Shown here: positions 25,881 to 35,364 of the stretch, piece by piece
Numbering within the stretch: position 1 is the stretch's first letter
How the letters are laid out: each line of letters starts with the position of its first letter
Assembly (NCBI GenBank): GCA_013285645.1
Contig: JABDHJ010000002.1
Location: forward strand, 62,001-126,000
Reading direction: 5' to 3'
DNA: 64,000 nucleotides
Origin: Verrucomicrobiota bacterium
GTDB lineage: Bacteria; Verrucomicrobiota; Verrucomicrobiia; Methylacidiphilales; UBA1321
Made by a program: the position numbers and the translations under genes
The notes under the pieces: model-generated
Seen by the model: only the letters and a program-made list of their open reading frames with translations
Databases searched by the model: none
Told to the model about the DNA's origin: nothing

Positions 25881-26214
25881 ACGCACTTACTCGCAAATGA
25901 GTCGCGGAATAACATGTCTCACGCGACAGCCCGTTGATGAATCTCCTATCGTGCAGAACAAGTTTGTCGACCTCGACAGGTGTAAACACGGCCTGGAAAA
26001 ACCGAAGCGCAGTAAATCCTTTTACGAAATGCGCCTTAGATTTACGCGTTCTTATTGAAGAGTCCACCAATTGGCTGCCTCAAAAGTTTGGTGACTTTTG
26101 CGACTCAGAGCCGAGGAAGGAACTAAATAAGAATGTCAGCTGGAATTGAGGAAATGATAGTTTGAGCCAGATCAACGCATGGACTTAGCGAGTTAGCAAA
26201 CTCAAACAAAGTCT
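25881..26214. other. Intergenic region between the SMC cassette and hsdM
   Basis: A region of 334 bp. Short frames on both strands (25934-26149 plus, 25855-26070 minus) have no motif, no ribosome site and atypical composition. It lies between two convergent units. I see no strong terminator. It may hold remnants of a lost gene. Confidence 0.4.
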
Positions 26215-27828
26215 CTATGGCAATGGGGGTAAATACAGCTCTTCGAGGAATTTATTGTGTAGGGCTTTGGCGGTTTTGATTTCTTCCTCGATGGCCACCA
26301 ACTCGGCGTGAGTCGCTCCCAAAACGATCTCTTCTTCCGTTTGCGCGGTACTGATGTAACGAGAAATGTTCAGGTTGAAATCGTTCCTTTTGATCTCCGT
26401 CATCTCGACCCTGCGGGAGTAGCGGGGCTCTTCATCACGGTTTTGGTAGGTCTTAATGATCTTCTGGATGTGCTCCTTGCTGAGCTGGTTCTGGCGCTTG
26501 CCTTTCTCGAAATGCTCGGCGGCGTTGATGAAGAGCACGTCGTCGGGCTTCTTGCATTTCTTGAGCACGAGGATGCAGACGGGAATGCCGGTGGAATAAA
26601 AGAGATTCGCGGGCAGGCCGATGACAGTGTCGATGTGACCGTCTGTGAGCAGCTTGGTGCGGATGCGTTCCTCGGCACCGCCCCGGAAGAGCACGCCGTG
26701 CGGCAGGATGATCGCCATCACGCCTTCGTCTTTGAGGTAGTGGAAGCCGTGTAGCAGGAAGGCGAAGTCGGCGGCGGACTTGGGGGCCAGCCCGTGGCTT
26801 TTGAATCGCACGTCGTCGGCCAGCGCGTCGGTCGGTTCCCAGCGATAGCTAAAGGGCGGATTGGCGACGATGGCGTCGAAAGAAGGCTTCTTGGCCGGAT
26901 TCGGCTCGCGCATAATGTCCCACTCGTTTAGCAGGGTGTCACCGTGGAAGATTTCGAACTCCGTGTCCTTCAACCCGTGCAGCAGCATGTTCATGCGTGC
27001 GAGGTTGTAGGTGGTGATGTTCTTCTCCTGACCAAAGATTTTGCCGATGGTGCCACCGGCCTTGTTCACCTTCTTGCGGACGTTGAGCAGCAGGGAGCCG
27101 GAGCCGCAGGCGAAGTCCATCACACTTTCCAGCCGCTTCTTCGCCCCGGTCTTCGGTTCCTGGCTGTCGAGTGTCACGATGGCGGAGAGGATGTCGGAAA
27201 TCTGCTGCGGGGTGTAGAACTCGCCCGCCTTTTTGCCTGACCCGGCGGCGAACTGGCCGATCAGATATTCATAGGCATCGCCCAGTGCGTCGATCTGGGT
27301 AGAGAACTCAGCCAGGCCCTCGGCGATCTTCTGGATGATGGTGCAGAGCTTGGCGTTCCGGTCCGGGTAGGTCTTGCCGAGCTTGGGAGAACTCAGATCA
27401 ATCTCGGAGAAAAGGCCCTGGAAGGTGCTCTCGAAGGATTCTGTCTCGATGTATTTGAAGCCCGCTTGCAGCGTGTTCAGCAGGTCCGCGTTCTGAGTGC
27501 GGGCCAGGTTGGCGATGCTGTTCCACAGGTGATCTGGCTTGATGACGTAGTGCGTCTTGCGGCGCATCTGCTTCTCGAACTCCGGGATGTCGTCCCCGTT
27601 GTTGGCATACCAGAGCGATAGCGGTACCTTGCGCGTGTCACCGCCTACATCTGGGTAATCCCGTCCCAGTTCCTTCTTAGCCGCCGTCTCGTAATTGTCG
27701 GAGAGGTAGCGCAGGAAGAGGAAGGACAGCATATAGTCGCGGAAATCGTCCGCATCCATGGCTCCGCGCAGTTGGTCGGCGATGCTCCAGAGGGTGCTGC
27801 CAAGTTGTTTTTGGTTGGTGTCGGTCAT
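26215..27828 (-). CDS. hsdM: Type I restriction-modification methyltransferase subunit HsdM
   Basis: A protein of 537 residues. The N-terminal helical domain ('QLGSTLWSIADQLRGAMDADDFRDY', shortened in the genes' family as the HsdM_N type) precedes the N6-adenine methylase core: 'GEFYTPQQI' (203-211), the SAM loop 'VMDFACGSGSLLLNV' (236-250) and catalytic 'NPPF' (323-326). It adds methyl groups to adenine in the bipartite target read by HsdS. It is the last gene of the minus-strand unit hsdR-hsdS-(PrrC-like)-hsdM and starts 5 bp after the ATPase gene. It is full length, with motifs intact. Confidence 0.95.
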   Translation of the reverse strand: MTDTNQKQLGSTLWSIADQLRGAMDADDFRDYMLSFLFLRYLSDNYETAAKKELGRDYPDVGGDTRKVPLSLWYANNGDDIPEFEKQMRRKTHYVIKPDHLWNSIANLARTQNADLLNTLQAGFKYIETESFESTFQGLFSEIDLSSPKLGKTYPDRNAKLCTIIQKIAEGLAEFSTQIDALGDAYEYLIGQFAAGSGKKAGEFYTPQQISDILSAIVTLDSQEPKTGAKKRLESVMDFACGSGSLLLNVRKKVNKAGGTIGKIFGQEKNITTYNLARMNMLLHGLKDTEFEIFHGDTLLNEWDIMREPNPAKKPSFDAIVANPPFSYRWEPTDALADDVRFKSHGLAPKSAADFAFLLHGFHYLKDEGVMAIILPHGVLFRGGAEERIRTKLLTDGHIDTVIGLPANLFYSTGIPVCILVLKKCKKPDDVLFINAAEHFEKGKRQNQLSKEHIQKIIKTYQNRDEEPRYSRRVEMTEIKRNDFNLNISRYISTAQTEEEIVLGATHAELVAIEEEIKTAKALHNKFLEELYLPPLP

Positions 27829-27833
27829 TAGAT

Positions 27834-28913
27834 TTATGAGTGCAAGGCAAAGTGGTACTTGTCCTGGATTTTGGTGAGGACGTTCTCCAGCATCACGCGT
27901 CTATCGGGCACTAGAAGGTCTGTCTCATAGTAATAGACCTTCTTGTGTGACAGGGTGTTAATGATATCCGCAGTGTCGTTGGGGTCGACGATCCCGATCT
28001 GATCCAGCACATACCCGAACTGCCCTTTGCCCAAGAAGGATGCAATGTTTTCAAGGACTTGCCGGAGCAGTGCAAAATGATAGGCCCGCAAATCGTCCGC
28101 TTTGCGGGCCTGCTCCAGAACTTGTAGCAGGCGCAGGTGGTAAAGCTGAACATCTTTCTTGTCAGTCTCTAACGACAAGCTCCCCGTTTTGCCGCTAAGG
28201 ATGCATATCTTGACGATGTCTTTATATTTTTCTCGCTGATCGCCTTTTCGGAGCCAGCCGCAAAGAATCGAGAATAACCCCACATGATGGGTCGTGATGA
28301 TGATTTTGCGTTTCGGATGATAATTTTCTATCAGCTCGAACAGAGTCTCAGCTGTGATGAAAATGTTGTGGTCATCCAGACTCGAAACAGGGTCATCAAT
28401 GAAAAAGTGACCGGCTTGGTCCTCACCTAACCCCGCAAACTCGAATAGGGCCAGAAAGAAGCACCAGACGAAGATGCGCTCTTCACCTCTTGAAATCTTG
28501 ATCGACGGCTGAAGAACGTCGGGATTCTGGCTTGGAATAAAGAACGAGATCGATTCAATCCCCTTCGCCGGATCATCTTCATATAGATTGAAGCGAAAGC
28601 CAAACTTGGGCTTAAAGGCATTCAATCGATCCCTCACATTGTCTTCCGTGAGGGATGAGTGATACACGCTTAGGCTGCTTATTCGGATGGTAAGTCGTTT
28701 GTTCTGCCCCTCATTATCCTCGTCATTCTCCCAAACAAAAAGATCCTCGCTGTAGGCGTTGTAATAGACTCCCGTGTGGGTCCCGTCCGCTTCTTTTGTC
28801 GCGTCCTTGTAGGCGACGCACAACCGGGTCTTTCCGGTTGTATTGAAGGCGTATGCCAAAACAACCTTCTCGTGACCGGCTTTCAATGCTTCAGCGATCT
28901 CAGCGTGCGTCAT
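27834..28913 (-). CDS. PrrC-like ABC ATPase / putative anticodon nuclease in the hsd operon
   Basis: A protein of 359 residues. 'AYAFNTTGKTRLCVAY' (20-35) is a variant Walker A, 'ISRGEERIFVW' (140-150) an ABC signature, 'HFFIDDPVSSLDDHN' (169-183) Walker B and D-loop, and 'KIIITTHHVGLF' the H-loop. The C-terminal ~110 residues hold R284-x3-E288 ('LLRQVLENIASFLG') and H323 ('TLSHKKVYYYE'), the Arg-Glu-His order of the PrrC/RloC anticodon nucleases. It overlaps hsdS by 4 nt and sits 5 bp before hsdM. In known cases such ATPases stay silent while the restriction enzyme is intact and cut tRNA when phage inhibits it. The nuclease role here is inferred from motif order and place. Confidence 0.7.
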   Translation of the reverse strand: MTHAEIAEALKAGHEKVVLAYAFNTTGKTRLCVAYKDATKEADGTHTGVYYNAYSEDLFVWENDEDNEGQNKRLTIRISSLSVYHSSLTEDNVRDRLNAFKPKFGFRFNLYEDDPAKGIESISFFIPSQNPDVLQPSIKISRGEERIFVWCFFLALFEFAGLGEDQAGHFFIDDPVSSLDDHNIFITAETLFELIENYHPKRKIIITTHHVGLFSILCGWLRKGDQREKYKDIVKICILSGKTGSLSLETDKKDVQLYHLRLLQVLEQARKADDLRAYHFALLRQVLENIASFLGKGQFGYVLDQIGIVDPNDTADIINTLSHKKVYYYETDLLVPDRRVMLENVLTKIQDKYHFALHS

Positions 28914-30250
28914 GAGATGCCCTCCGGGGACGGGAAAAGCTGCTGCATCAGTCCTTTTTTGAGGGTCTTGAGGGCTTCGAGCTTTTTGGTTTCGGCGGTG
29001 ATCATGGCGTCGAGGCTGCTCAGGCAGGAGGCGATTCGTTGTTGTTCGGGCAACGTGGTGGGAACGGAAACGGCAACATCGCCAATTTTTGTCGGCGATG
29101 TGTGGCGCACTTTCAAACCGGATGCTGTGTCATGGATCGCCGTCCGAACGGGCTGGGTGTTGAAGACATGAAAAAAAAACTCGCTTGCCCATGCGATTCC
29201 GGGCTTTTTCATAACAAGGCCGAGTCGTTGGTTGTGCAGAAACTTGTCGGATTCCGGAACGAGAATGGGACTGCCGAGCAAACCGGATGCCTGCTCGGTC
29301 ATGGCTACGAGCATGTCCCCTTGAGCGAGCACGTAGTCGCGTGGAATTTCGCCGGTGTAATACTTCTGTTTCTCGCCTCGGTCGCGGTAGCCGCCTTGCT
29401 CGTAGAAGTTACCGGGCGTGAGGAGCACATAATCGCCTTCGCTGCTGAAGAACTCACTCTCGAATGCGTAGCCGTGTTTAATGTCGCAAAGGTCTGAGAA
29501 AGGCTTCTTCGCCCATTGCTCGGTATTTTGAAATTCAGGGAAGCGGCGGCGTGGTTGGATTTCCCCTTCGGAGGGGAAAAGCTGCTGCATAAGCCCTTTT
29601 TTATGGGCCTTGAGTGCGTCCACTTTTCGCGCTTGCGCAGCCATTAATTCGTCCACCGAACTCAGGCAATCGGCGATTTTTCTTTGCTCGCGAACGGACG
29701 CTATTCCACTCGGCAGCGGCACGGGCAAAGCAAGTAAATCATCCTCCTCGATGCTCAGCGACCCATGAGCGCGTGCGCCGACCTCAATAAAATTCCGCAA
29801 CCACTGCCCATGCAGGTTGCCGAGAAATAAGTAGTTCAGATATTGCGGAACCGGTGACTCGCCCTTGATGCGGAAGCAGGTGAAAATGCTATTTGGCACT
29901 GCGGCAAGCTCGTCGTCGGAATACAACGCAATGAATCCTTCGGGATACTCCTTTGTGGCGCTCTTGTTGTAGGCGAAGTCGTTCTTTTTTAACAGGAGGT
30001 AGTTGGCATAAGAGCTTCCCGCGATGATCCGCCCGAACTTGTCCATCTGGCTGACTAAACCAACGCCCGAGGTGATGCTCATGGGAATGCAGGTGTTATC
30101 GCCCACTTTCTCTGTGCTGATTTTTGCAACTGATCCAAGTGTTTCCGTTTTCCACTCTCCCGCTCCCCGAAACTCCGGAAACCTCAGCTTCGGCACCAAC
30201 GCAGGCTTGTCGTGTTCCTTCATGGCGCCGGTTTTCGTCTTACTGATCAT
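28910..30250 (-). CDS. hsdS: Type I restriction-modification specificity subunit HsdS
   Basis: A protein of 446 residues with two target-recognition halves. Each half ends in the same conserved helix: 'LKAHKKGLMQQLFPS' after the first and 'LKTLKKGLMQQLFPS' at the C-terminus, and each is preceded by an 'REQRKIADCLSSVDELM'-type spacer. Each half reads one part of a bipartite DNA target. The start at 30250 overlaps hsdR by 11 nt with AGGA at a suitable distance; ATG 30223 is possible. The stop overlaps the PrrC-like gene by 4 nt. Confidence 0.93.
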   Translation of the reverse strand: MISKTKTGAMKEHDKPALVPKLRFPEFRGAGEWKTETLGSVAKISTEKVGDNTCIPMSITSGVGLVSQMDKFGRIIAGSSYANYLLLKKNDFAYNKSATKEYPEGFIALYSDDELAAVPNSIFTCFRIKGESPVPQYLNYLFLGNLHGQWLRNFIEVGARAHGSLSIEEDDLLALPVPLPSGIASVREQRKIADCLSSVDELMAAQARKVDALKAHKKGLMQQLFPSEGEIQPRRRFPEFQNTEQWAKKPFSDLCDIKHGYAFESEFFSSEGDYVLLTPGNFYEQGGYRDRGEKQKYYTGEIPRDYVLAQGDMLVAMTEQASGLLGSPILVPESDKFLHNQRLGLVMKKPGIAWASEFFFHVFNTQPVRTAIHDTASGLKVRHTSPTKIGDVAVSVPTTLPEQQRIASCLSSLDAMITAETKKLEALKTLKKGLMQQLFPSPEGIS

Positions 30251-33200
30251 ACGCGCTGAGTCCTGAGATGTCGCGGCCCCGCGCGCGTTTGGTGAGTAGA
30301 GGATGTAACTCCTTCATGAGGGCGAGTTCGGCCTGGGTACGGGTTTTCCAGCCAAGACCAAGCGGAGCGAGCAGGTCGCTTAGTTTTTCCCCATCGAAGA
30401 TCATGCGGTCGAGAATGCCGTCCACGAAGCTTTGCAGGGCGGCGGTCGCGAGGCCGTGCCGCGCGGCAATGGCGGCGAGTTCCTGGGCGTTTTTAACTGC
30501 CAGGAAGCGGGTGTAGCCTTCGCGGATGGCGGTTTCGCTAAGGCCTTCGCCCGCCTGGAGCGTGCCGATGTATTCGGCGATGTCGTCCCCCTCGTTCATG
30601 AACTTGGCATCCGACTGGATGAGGCCGATGAGTTGCTCGCGGGTCATCTTCGACTTGCCCGGGCCGTTGGCTGAGAAGCGGGCGATGAGGCCCATGATGT
30701 AGTCGTAATCAATGACGGCGGAGGCGAAGAGGACAAACTCGAAGTCGATCTGGTCCACATTATCGGGCGCAGGCTTGTCTTTGCTCTTGCCCTGCTGGGC
30801 TTTGAGGCGCTGTGCGGTTTCCAGATACGCACCCCGAAAGCCGCGTAGGTTTTCTTCCGGCAACACTTTGTCGATGGCGGCTTCGTCTTGCGGGGTGAGA
30901 TCGGTGTATTGGTCGAGTTGGGTTTTGAGCCGCTGGATTTCCTTGAAGTGTTCGATGAAGACGGTCTTGGCGGCGTCCCCCTTCAAATTGGGCACGGCGG
31001 ACGGGGCACAGTCGAGACCCTGGGACTTCAGAAAACCTTCCAGCCGGTGCATGGCGGTTTCCAGTTTCTGGATGACGACGGGGGCTTTTTCGACCAACCA
31101 GATTTCCCGAGCTTGCTCGTCGGTCTTTTCGCCGGAGAAGAGGGCGATGGCGGCATCGACGGCGTCTTGTTGCTGGCGGAAGTCGAGGATGTTGCCGTAA
31201 GGTTTCGTGCCGTTGAGCACGCGGTTGGTGCGGGAGAAGGCTTGGATCAAGCCGTGGTGCTTGAGGTTCTTGTCCACGTAGAGCGTGTTCAGGTATTTGG
31301 AATCGAAGCCGGTTAGGAGCATGTCCACCACGATGGTAATGTTGATCTTCTGCGCTGCGGGGAAATCGGCGTTCGGCCACTGTTGGTCTTTAATACGTTT
31401 CTGGACGTCCTGATAGTAGAGATCGAACTCGGATAGACGGTGGTTGGTGCCGTAGCGGGTGTTGTAATCGTCGAGGATGGCCTTGAGAGCTCCCTTTTTC
31501 TTCTCGGGCTCGACCTCGTTGTCCGCCTTTTCCTGGGGAAGGTCTTCCTGAATCTGTTTCACATCGGGATTGCCTTCGGCGGGCGGTGAAAAGACGCAGG
31601 CGAGGTTCAGCGGCTGGAAGTCGGGGTCGGCGGCTTGTTTCTCCGCCTGAATGGTTTTGAAGAGCGCGTAATATTCTATGGCGTCATTGATGGACGCGGT
31701 GGCAAGCAGGGCATTGAAGCGGCGTCCGGCGGTGGCGGCATCGTGCTTGGAAAGAATGGCTTCGATAACGGCTTTCTTGGCGAGCGCCTCGCCGGGTTTC
31801 GGCGGGTTTTTGCCCTCGGGCTTGAAATAGTCGATATGGAACTTGAGGACGTTCCCGTCCTCGATGGCGTGGGTGATGGTATAGGCGTGAAGCTGCTTTT
31901 GGAAGAGGTCTTCCGTGGTGCGCAGGGAGGCCTGCTGCCCTTCGATCTTTTGTTGGGAGGCATTTGCCTCAAAGATGGGCGTGCCGGTGAAACCGAAGAG
32001 CTGGGCCTTGGGGAAGAATTCTTTGATGGCTTTGTGATTTTCGCCGAACTGGGAGCGGTGGCATTCGTCGAAGATAAAGACGACGCGATTGTCCTTCAGG
32101 GCTTCGAGCTGTTCCTTGTAGGTGGGCTGGTCATTCTTTTTTCGCTGCTGGTTGCGCTTGCTGGTTTCGTCTAGGGCGAGACCAAGTTTCTGGATGGTGG
32201 TGACAATGACCTTGTCCGAGTAGTCCTCGGAGAGCAGGCGGCGAACGAGGGTGCCGGTGTTGGTGTTTTCCTCGACACAACCTTCCTGGAAGCGGTTGAA
32301 CTCCTCGCGGGTCTGGCGGTCGAGGTCTTTGCGGTCCACTACGAAGACGCATTTGTGGATGTGGTCGTTTTCCTTGAGAAGCGTGGAGGCCTTGAATGAG
32401 GTGAGAGTCTTGCCGCTGCCGGTGGTGTGCCAGATATAGCCGTTACCGCTGTCGTCCTCGATACACTTCACCAACTGCTGCACGGCGTAGACTTGGTAGG
32501 GCCGCATGATCATGAGCTTCTGCTCGCTGGCGATGAGCACCATGTAGCGGCTGATAGTCCGGCCGAGGTCGCATTTCTTAAGGAAGCGATCGGCGAACTC
32601 GTCGAGGTGGGTGATCTTCTTGTTCTCCTCATCCGCGAACTCGTAGATTGGGAGGAAGCGTTCTTCGGCGTTGAAGGCGAAGTGGCGGGCGTTGTTGTTG
32701 GCGAAGTAGTAGGTGCGGTCGCGGTTGCTGACGATGAAGAGTTGGAGGAAGCAGAGGAGGGTCTTGGAGTAGCCGTTCCCGGGATCATTCTTGTAGTCGA
32801 CGATCTGCTCCATGGCCCGGCGTGGATTCACGCCGAGGGTTTTCAACTCGATTTGCACCACGGGCACGCCGTTGATGAGCAGGAGGACGTCGTAGCGGTG
32901 GTGGCTGTAGTCCGTATTGATGCGGAGTTGGTGAATGACTTCGAAGTGGTTTTTGCACCAGTCCTTGAGGTTGACCAAGGTGTAGTTGAGCGGTGTGCCG
33001 TCGTCGCGCGTAAAGGCATTGATTGTGCGCAGGGTCTTGGAAGCGGTGAAGACGTCCGGCGTGACGATTTCGTCGAGAAGGCGGGAGAATTCCGCGTCGG
33101 TGAGGCGAACGCGGTTGAGGGCCTCGAATTTTTCGCGGAAATTCTGCTCCAGCGCAGCGCGGTCACGGATATCCGCGCGAAGTTCATATTTGAGACTGAG

Positions 33201-33257
33201 CAGCTTCTCGATCAGTCCTTGTTCGAGATCGCGTTCGGAGGAAGCTGTTGCGTTCAT
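30240..33257 (-). CDS. hsdR: Type I restriction endonuclease subunit HsdR
   Basis: A protein of 1005 residues from ATG 33257, with AAGGAACGAG upstream; the frame is open to 33317. The N-terminal nuclease has D123 ('RYDVLLLING') and E137-x-K139 ('VVQIELKTLG'), a PD-(D/E)XK site. The translocase motor follows with Walker A 'WHTTGSGKTLTSF', 'FIFDECHRSQFGE' (DEAD-like box) and 'LFGFTGTPIF'. A C-terminal helical domain would contact HsdM. It cleaves unmethylated DNA after translocation. It is the first gene of the operon and is divergent from the NERD-helicase gene. Confidence 0.95.
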   Translation of the reverse strand: MNATASSERDLEQGLIEKLLSLKYELRADIRDRAALEQNFREKFEALNRVRLTDAEFSRLLDEIVTPDVFTASKTLRTINAFTRDDGTPLNYTLVNLKDWCKNHFEVIHQLRINTDYSHHRYDVLLLINGVPVVQIELKTLGVNPRRAMEQIVDYKNDPGNGYSKTLLCFLQLFIVSNRDRTYYFANNNARHFAFNAEERFLPIYEFADEENKKITHLDEFADRFLKKCDLGRTISRYMVLIASEQKLMIMRPYQVYAVQQLVKCIEDDSGNGYIWHTTGSGKTLTSFKASTLLKENDHIHKCVFVVDRKDLDRQTREEFNRFQEGCVEENTNTGTLVRRLLSEDYSDKVIVTTIQKLGLALDETSKRNQQRKKNDQPTYKEQLEALKDNRVVFIFDECHRSQFGENHKAIKEFFPKAQLFGFTGTPIFEANASQQKIEGQQASLRTTEDLFQKQLHAYTITHAIEDGNVLKFHIDYFKPEGKNPPKPGEALAKKAVIEAILSKHDAATAGRRFNALLATASINDAIEYYALFKTIQAEKQAADPDFQPLNLACVFSPPAEGNPDVKQIQEDLPQEKADNEVEPEKKKGALKAILDDYNTRYGTNHRLSEFDLYYQDVQKRIKDQQWPNADFPAAQKINITIVVDMLLTGFDSKYLNTLYVDKNLKHHGLIQAFSRTNRVLNGTKPYGNILDFRQQQDAVDAAIALFSGEKTDEQAREIWLVEKAPVVIQKLETAMHRLEGFLKSQGLDCAPSAVPNLKGDAAKTVFIEHFKEIQRLKTQLDQYTDLTPQDEAAIDKVLPEENLRGFRGAYLETAQRLKAQQGKSKDKPAPDNVDQIDFEFVLFASAVIDYDYIMGLIARFSANGPGKSKMTREQLIGLIQSDAKFMNEGDDIAEYIGTLQAGEGLSETAIREGYTRFLAVKNAQELAAIAARHGLATAALQSFVDGILDRMIFDGEKLSDLLAPLGLGWKTRTQAELALMKELHPLLTKRARGRDISGLSAYDQ

Positions 33258-33504
33258 TGGCGAATTTTCTCGTTCCTTGTCCTTATAAAAGTACAGCGAA
33301 CTAGTGCCTCTCTGCACCGCGCTGGAATAGAGGCAGCATCCAACGATAACGAGTCCCTCAACCTTGTCAGCTTAAGAATACGGAGGCATCTAGCGCTAAC
33401 ACCTGGTCGAAGCTTGAGACCACTGGACTCTTGAGAACTAAACGAGATAATCTCCTATTGCCCAAAAGTTCAATTGGCGCAACACCGCTACTAAGCCTAA
33501 ATAC

Positions 33505-35358
33505 ATGGCCCAAATTATCCCTCAAAAGCTTCCCAGCAAAGCATCTCAGGGAGAGATTCGGTTGTTTAATGCGCTGGCTCGCTTGCCGGATGATGTCGTC
33601 GTCTACTACGAGCCGATAATCGACAACAGACACCCGGATTTTGTTGTCATCTTACCTCGCTTTGGCGTCTTACTAATCGAGGTGAAGGGTTGGATTTTTC
33701 CCAAGATCAAATCTGCTGATTCGCATTCTGTCCAAGTTCACGATGGCCAACGCCTCGTCGAGCATGCACATCCCTTACGCCAAGTAAGAGACTACAAGTT
33801 TCTTCTCATGGACCGATGCAGGAAAGACAAGCAACTCTCCTCTTTGGTAAATTTTTCGGGCCCTTATACGGGCAAGTTCCAATTCCCGTTTGCGAGCTGT
33901 GCCATTTTTTCCAACATATCGCGAGAGCAGCTGAATACCTGGCCTGAAAGACTTCGAGGCATTTTCCCTAGCAAAACAGTGGCGACAAAAGATCAACTCG
34001 CTAGTTGGGAAGCAATGCATCCCGCCGACTTGATGGAAGTGCTGCAGGGGTACTTCGACACTTTTTTGCCTGACAAGCCGATGTCGAAGAATCAGGTCAA
34101 CATCGTAAAAGCGATCATTCACCCTGAAATTCTGCTTGGCCTCGATTTTGGTAGTGTCACGCAGTCCGAAGAGCCGACTGTCAAAGTGCTTGATGCCAAA
34201 CAAGAGCAGTTAGCTAGACAGGTCGGCGCAGGGCATCGCTTAGTATTCGGAGTGGCAGGATCTGGCAAGACTGTGCTTCTGATCGCGCGAGCCAAACTGG
34301 TCGCCCGGTTGAATCCGTCGGCCCGCGTCTTAGTACTCTGCTATAACTTCATGCTGAGTTCCTACCTGGCCGAAGCCCTTAAGGATCTTCCCTCCGTCAC
34401 CATTCGGCATTTTCATCGCTGGGCAAACGAGAATGGCGTTGGCCACGACATCAAAGATGACTCCGAGATGGGCGATGCTTTTTCCGCCAAGCTCAAGGCA
34501 GTAGGGCCGAAGGCGGAGTACTACGACAGCATCCTAATCGACGAAGCCCAGGATTTCGACAGCACTTGGTTCCCATGTGTCTTGGCGGCGATGAAAGACC
34601 CCGTGGAAGGAGAGCTTTTGATCGTCGGCGATGGCAATCAGGGCCTCTATCGACGCCGCAAGGTGAGCTGGAAAAAGCTCGGGATTCAAGCAGCAGGACG
34701 TACGCAGTACCTTGAACAAAGCTATCGGAACACTCGCCCGATGTTGAGACTTGCCAGGATTTTTGCCGCGACAAAAGTCGAGGCAGACGAGGATGGCTTA
34801 GGGGCACCATGGGTCGATCCCGAACAATGCGTGCGCGTAATGGGCTCATCTCCAGTTCTTCTACATCGCCAAAGCAAACAGAACGAAGTAGACCGAGTCG
34901 TCCGCGTCGTTGGAGACCTGCTTGATGGCCGCTGGTTTGGCGAAACCATCGTCCCCCTAAAGCCCGACCAAATTGGTATCCTTTACAGGATCAAGGACGA
35001 GCGGCACATCAGGGCGCTTTGCCAAAGCCTGACACAAGTTCGGAAAGAATGCCCAGCCGTTTGGCTTTCGGAGAACAAAACTTCACGCGGTCGTTTGGCA
35101 GAACCGGGCGTTAAAGTGCTGACAATGCACAGCTCAAAGGGCCTCCAGTTCAAAGCTGTTATCGTCCTCTTTGCCGACACCTGCCCGACCCAATTCCCGG
35201 ATAGTAACGAGGAGGAGGAACGGTCCCTATTCTATGTTGCCCTGACACGAGCAGAGGATTACCTGGTTATCTCCTGTTCGGGGAGATCCAAGTTTATCGA
35301 CGAAATTGTTGCAGCTGAAGCCGATAAAAGTGATGAGTATCTCTCCCGAAGCGAATAG
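33505..35358 (+). CDS. NERD nuclease-UvrD-like helicase fusion
   Basis: A protein of 617 residues. The N-terminal NERD domain has E17 ('QGEIRLFNAL'), D45 ('HPDFVVIL') and E59-x-K61 ('VLLIEVKGW'), a nuclease core. From ~residue 235 a superfamily-1 helicase follows: 'VFGVAGSGKTVLLIARA' (Walker A), 'ILIDEAQDFD' (Walker B), 'VGDGNQGLYRR', 'LEQSYRNTRPM', 'VLTMHSSKGLQFK' and 'FYVALTRAEDYL' (motifs III-VI). All motifs are intact. It is followed after 6 bp by the 189-aa gene in the same direction. Such nuclease-helicase proteins occur in phage-defence islands; the exact pathway is not known. Confidence 0.9.
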   Translation: MAQIIPQKLPSKASQGEIRLFNALARLPDDVVVYYEPIIDNRHPDFVVILPRFGVLLIEVKGWIFPKIKSADSHSVQVHDGQRLVEHAHPLRQVRDYKFLLMDRCRKDKQLSSLVNFSGPYTGKFQFPFASCAIFSNISREQLNTWPERLRGIFPSKTVATKDQLASWEAMHPADLMEVLQGYFDTFLPDKPMSKNQVNIVKAIIHPEILLGLDFGSVTQSEEPTVKVLDAKQEQLARQVGAGHRLVFGVAGSGKTVLLIARAKLVARLNPSARVLVLCYNFMLSSYLAEALKDLPSVTIRHFHRWANENGVGHDIKDDSEMGDAFSAKLKAVGPKAEYYDSILIDEAQDFDSTWFPCVLAAMKDPVEGELLIVGDGNQGLYRRRKVSWKKLGIQAAGRTQYLEQSYRNTRPMLRLARIFAATKVEADEDGLGAPWVDPEQCVRVMGSSPVLLHRQSKQNEVDRVVRVVGDLLDGRWFGETIVPLKPDQIGILYRIKDERHIRALCQSLTQVRKECPAVWLSENKTSRGRLAEPGVKVLTMHSSKGLQFKAVIVLFADTCPTQFPDSNEEEERSLFYVALTRAEDYLVISCSGRSKFIDEIVAAEADKSDEYLSRSE

Positions 35359-35364
35359 CTCTTT

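Noticed and set aside
25855-26149. Two opposite short frames after the SMC gene
   Set aside because: Neither has a start signal or a recognisable domain; they overlap each other on opposite strands.
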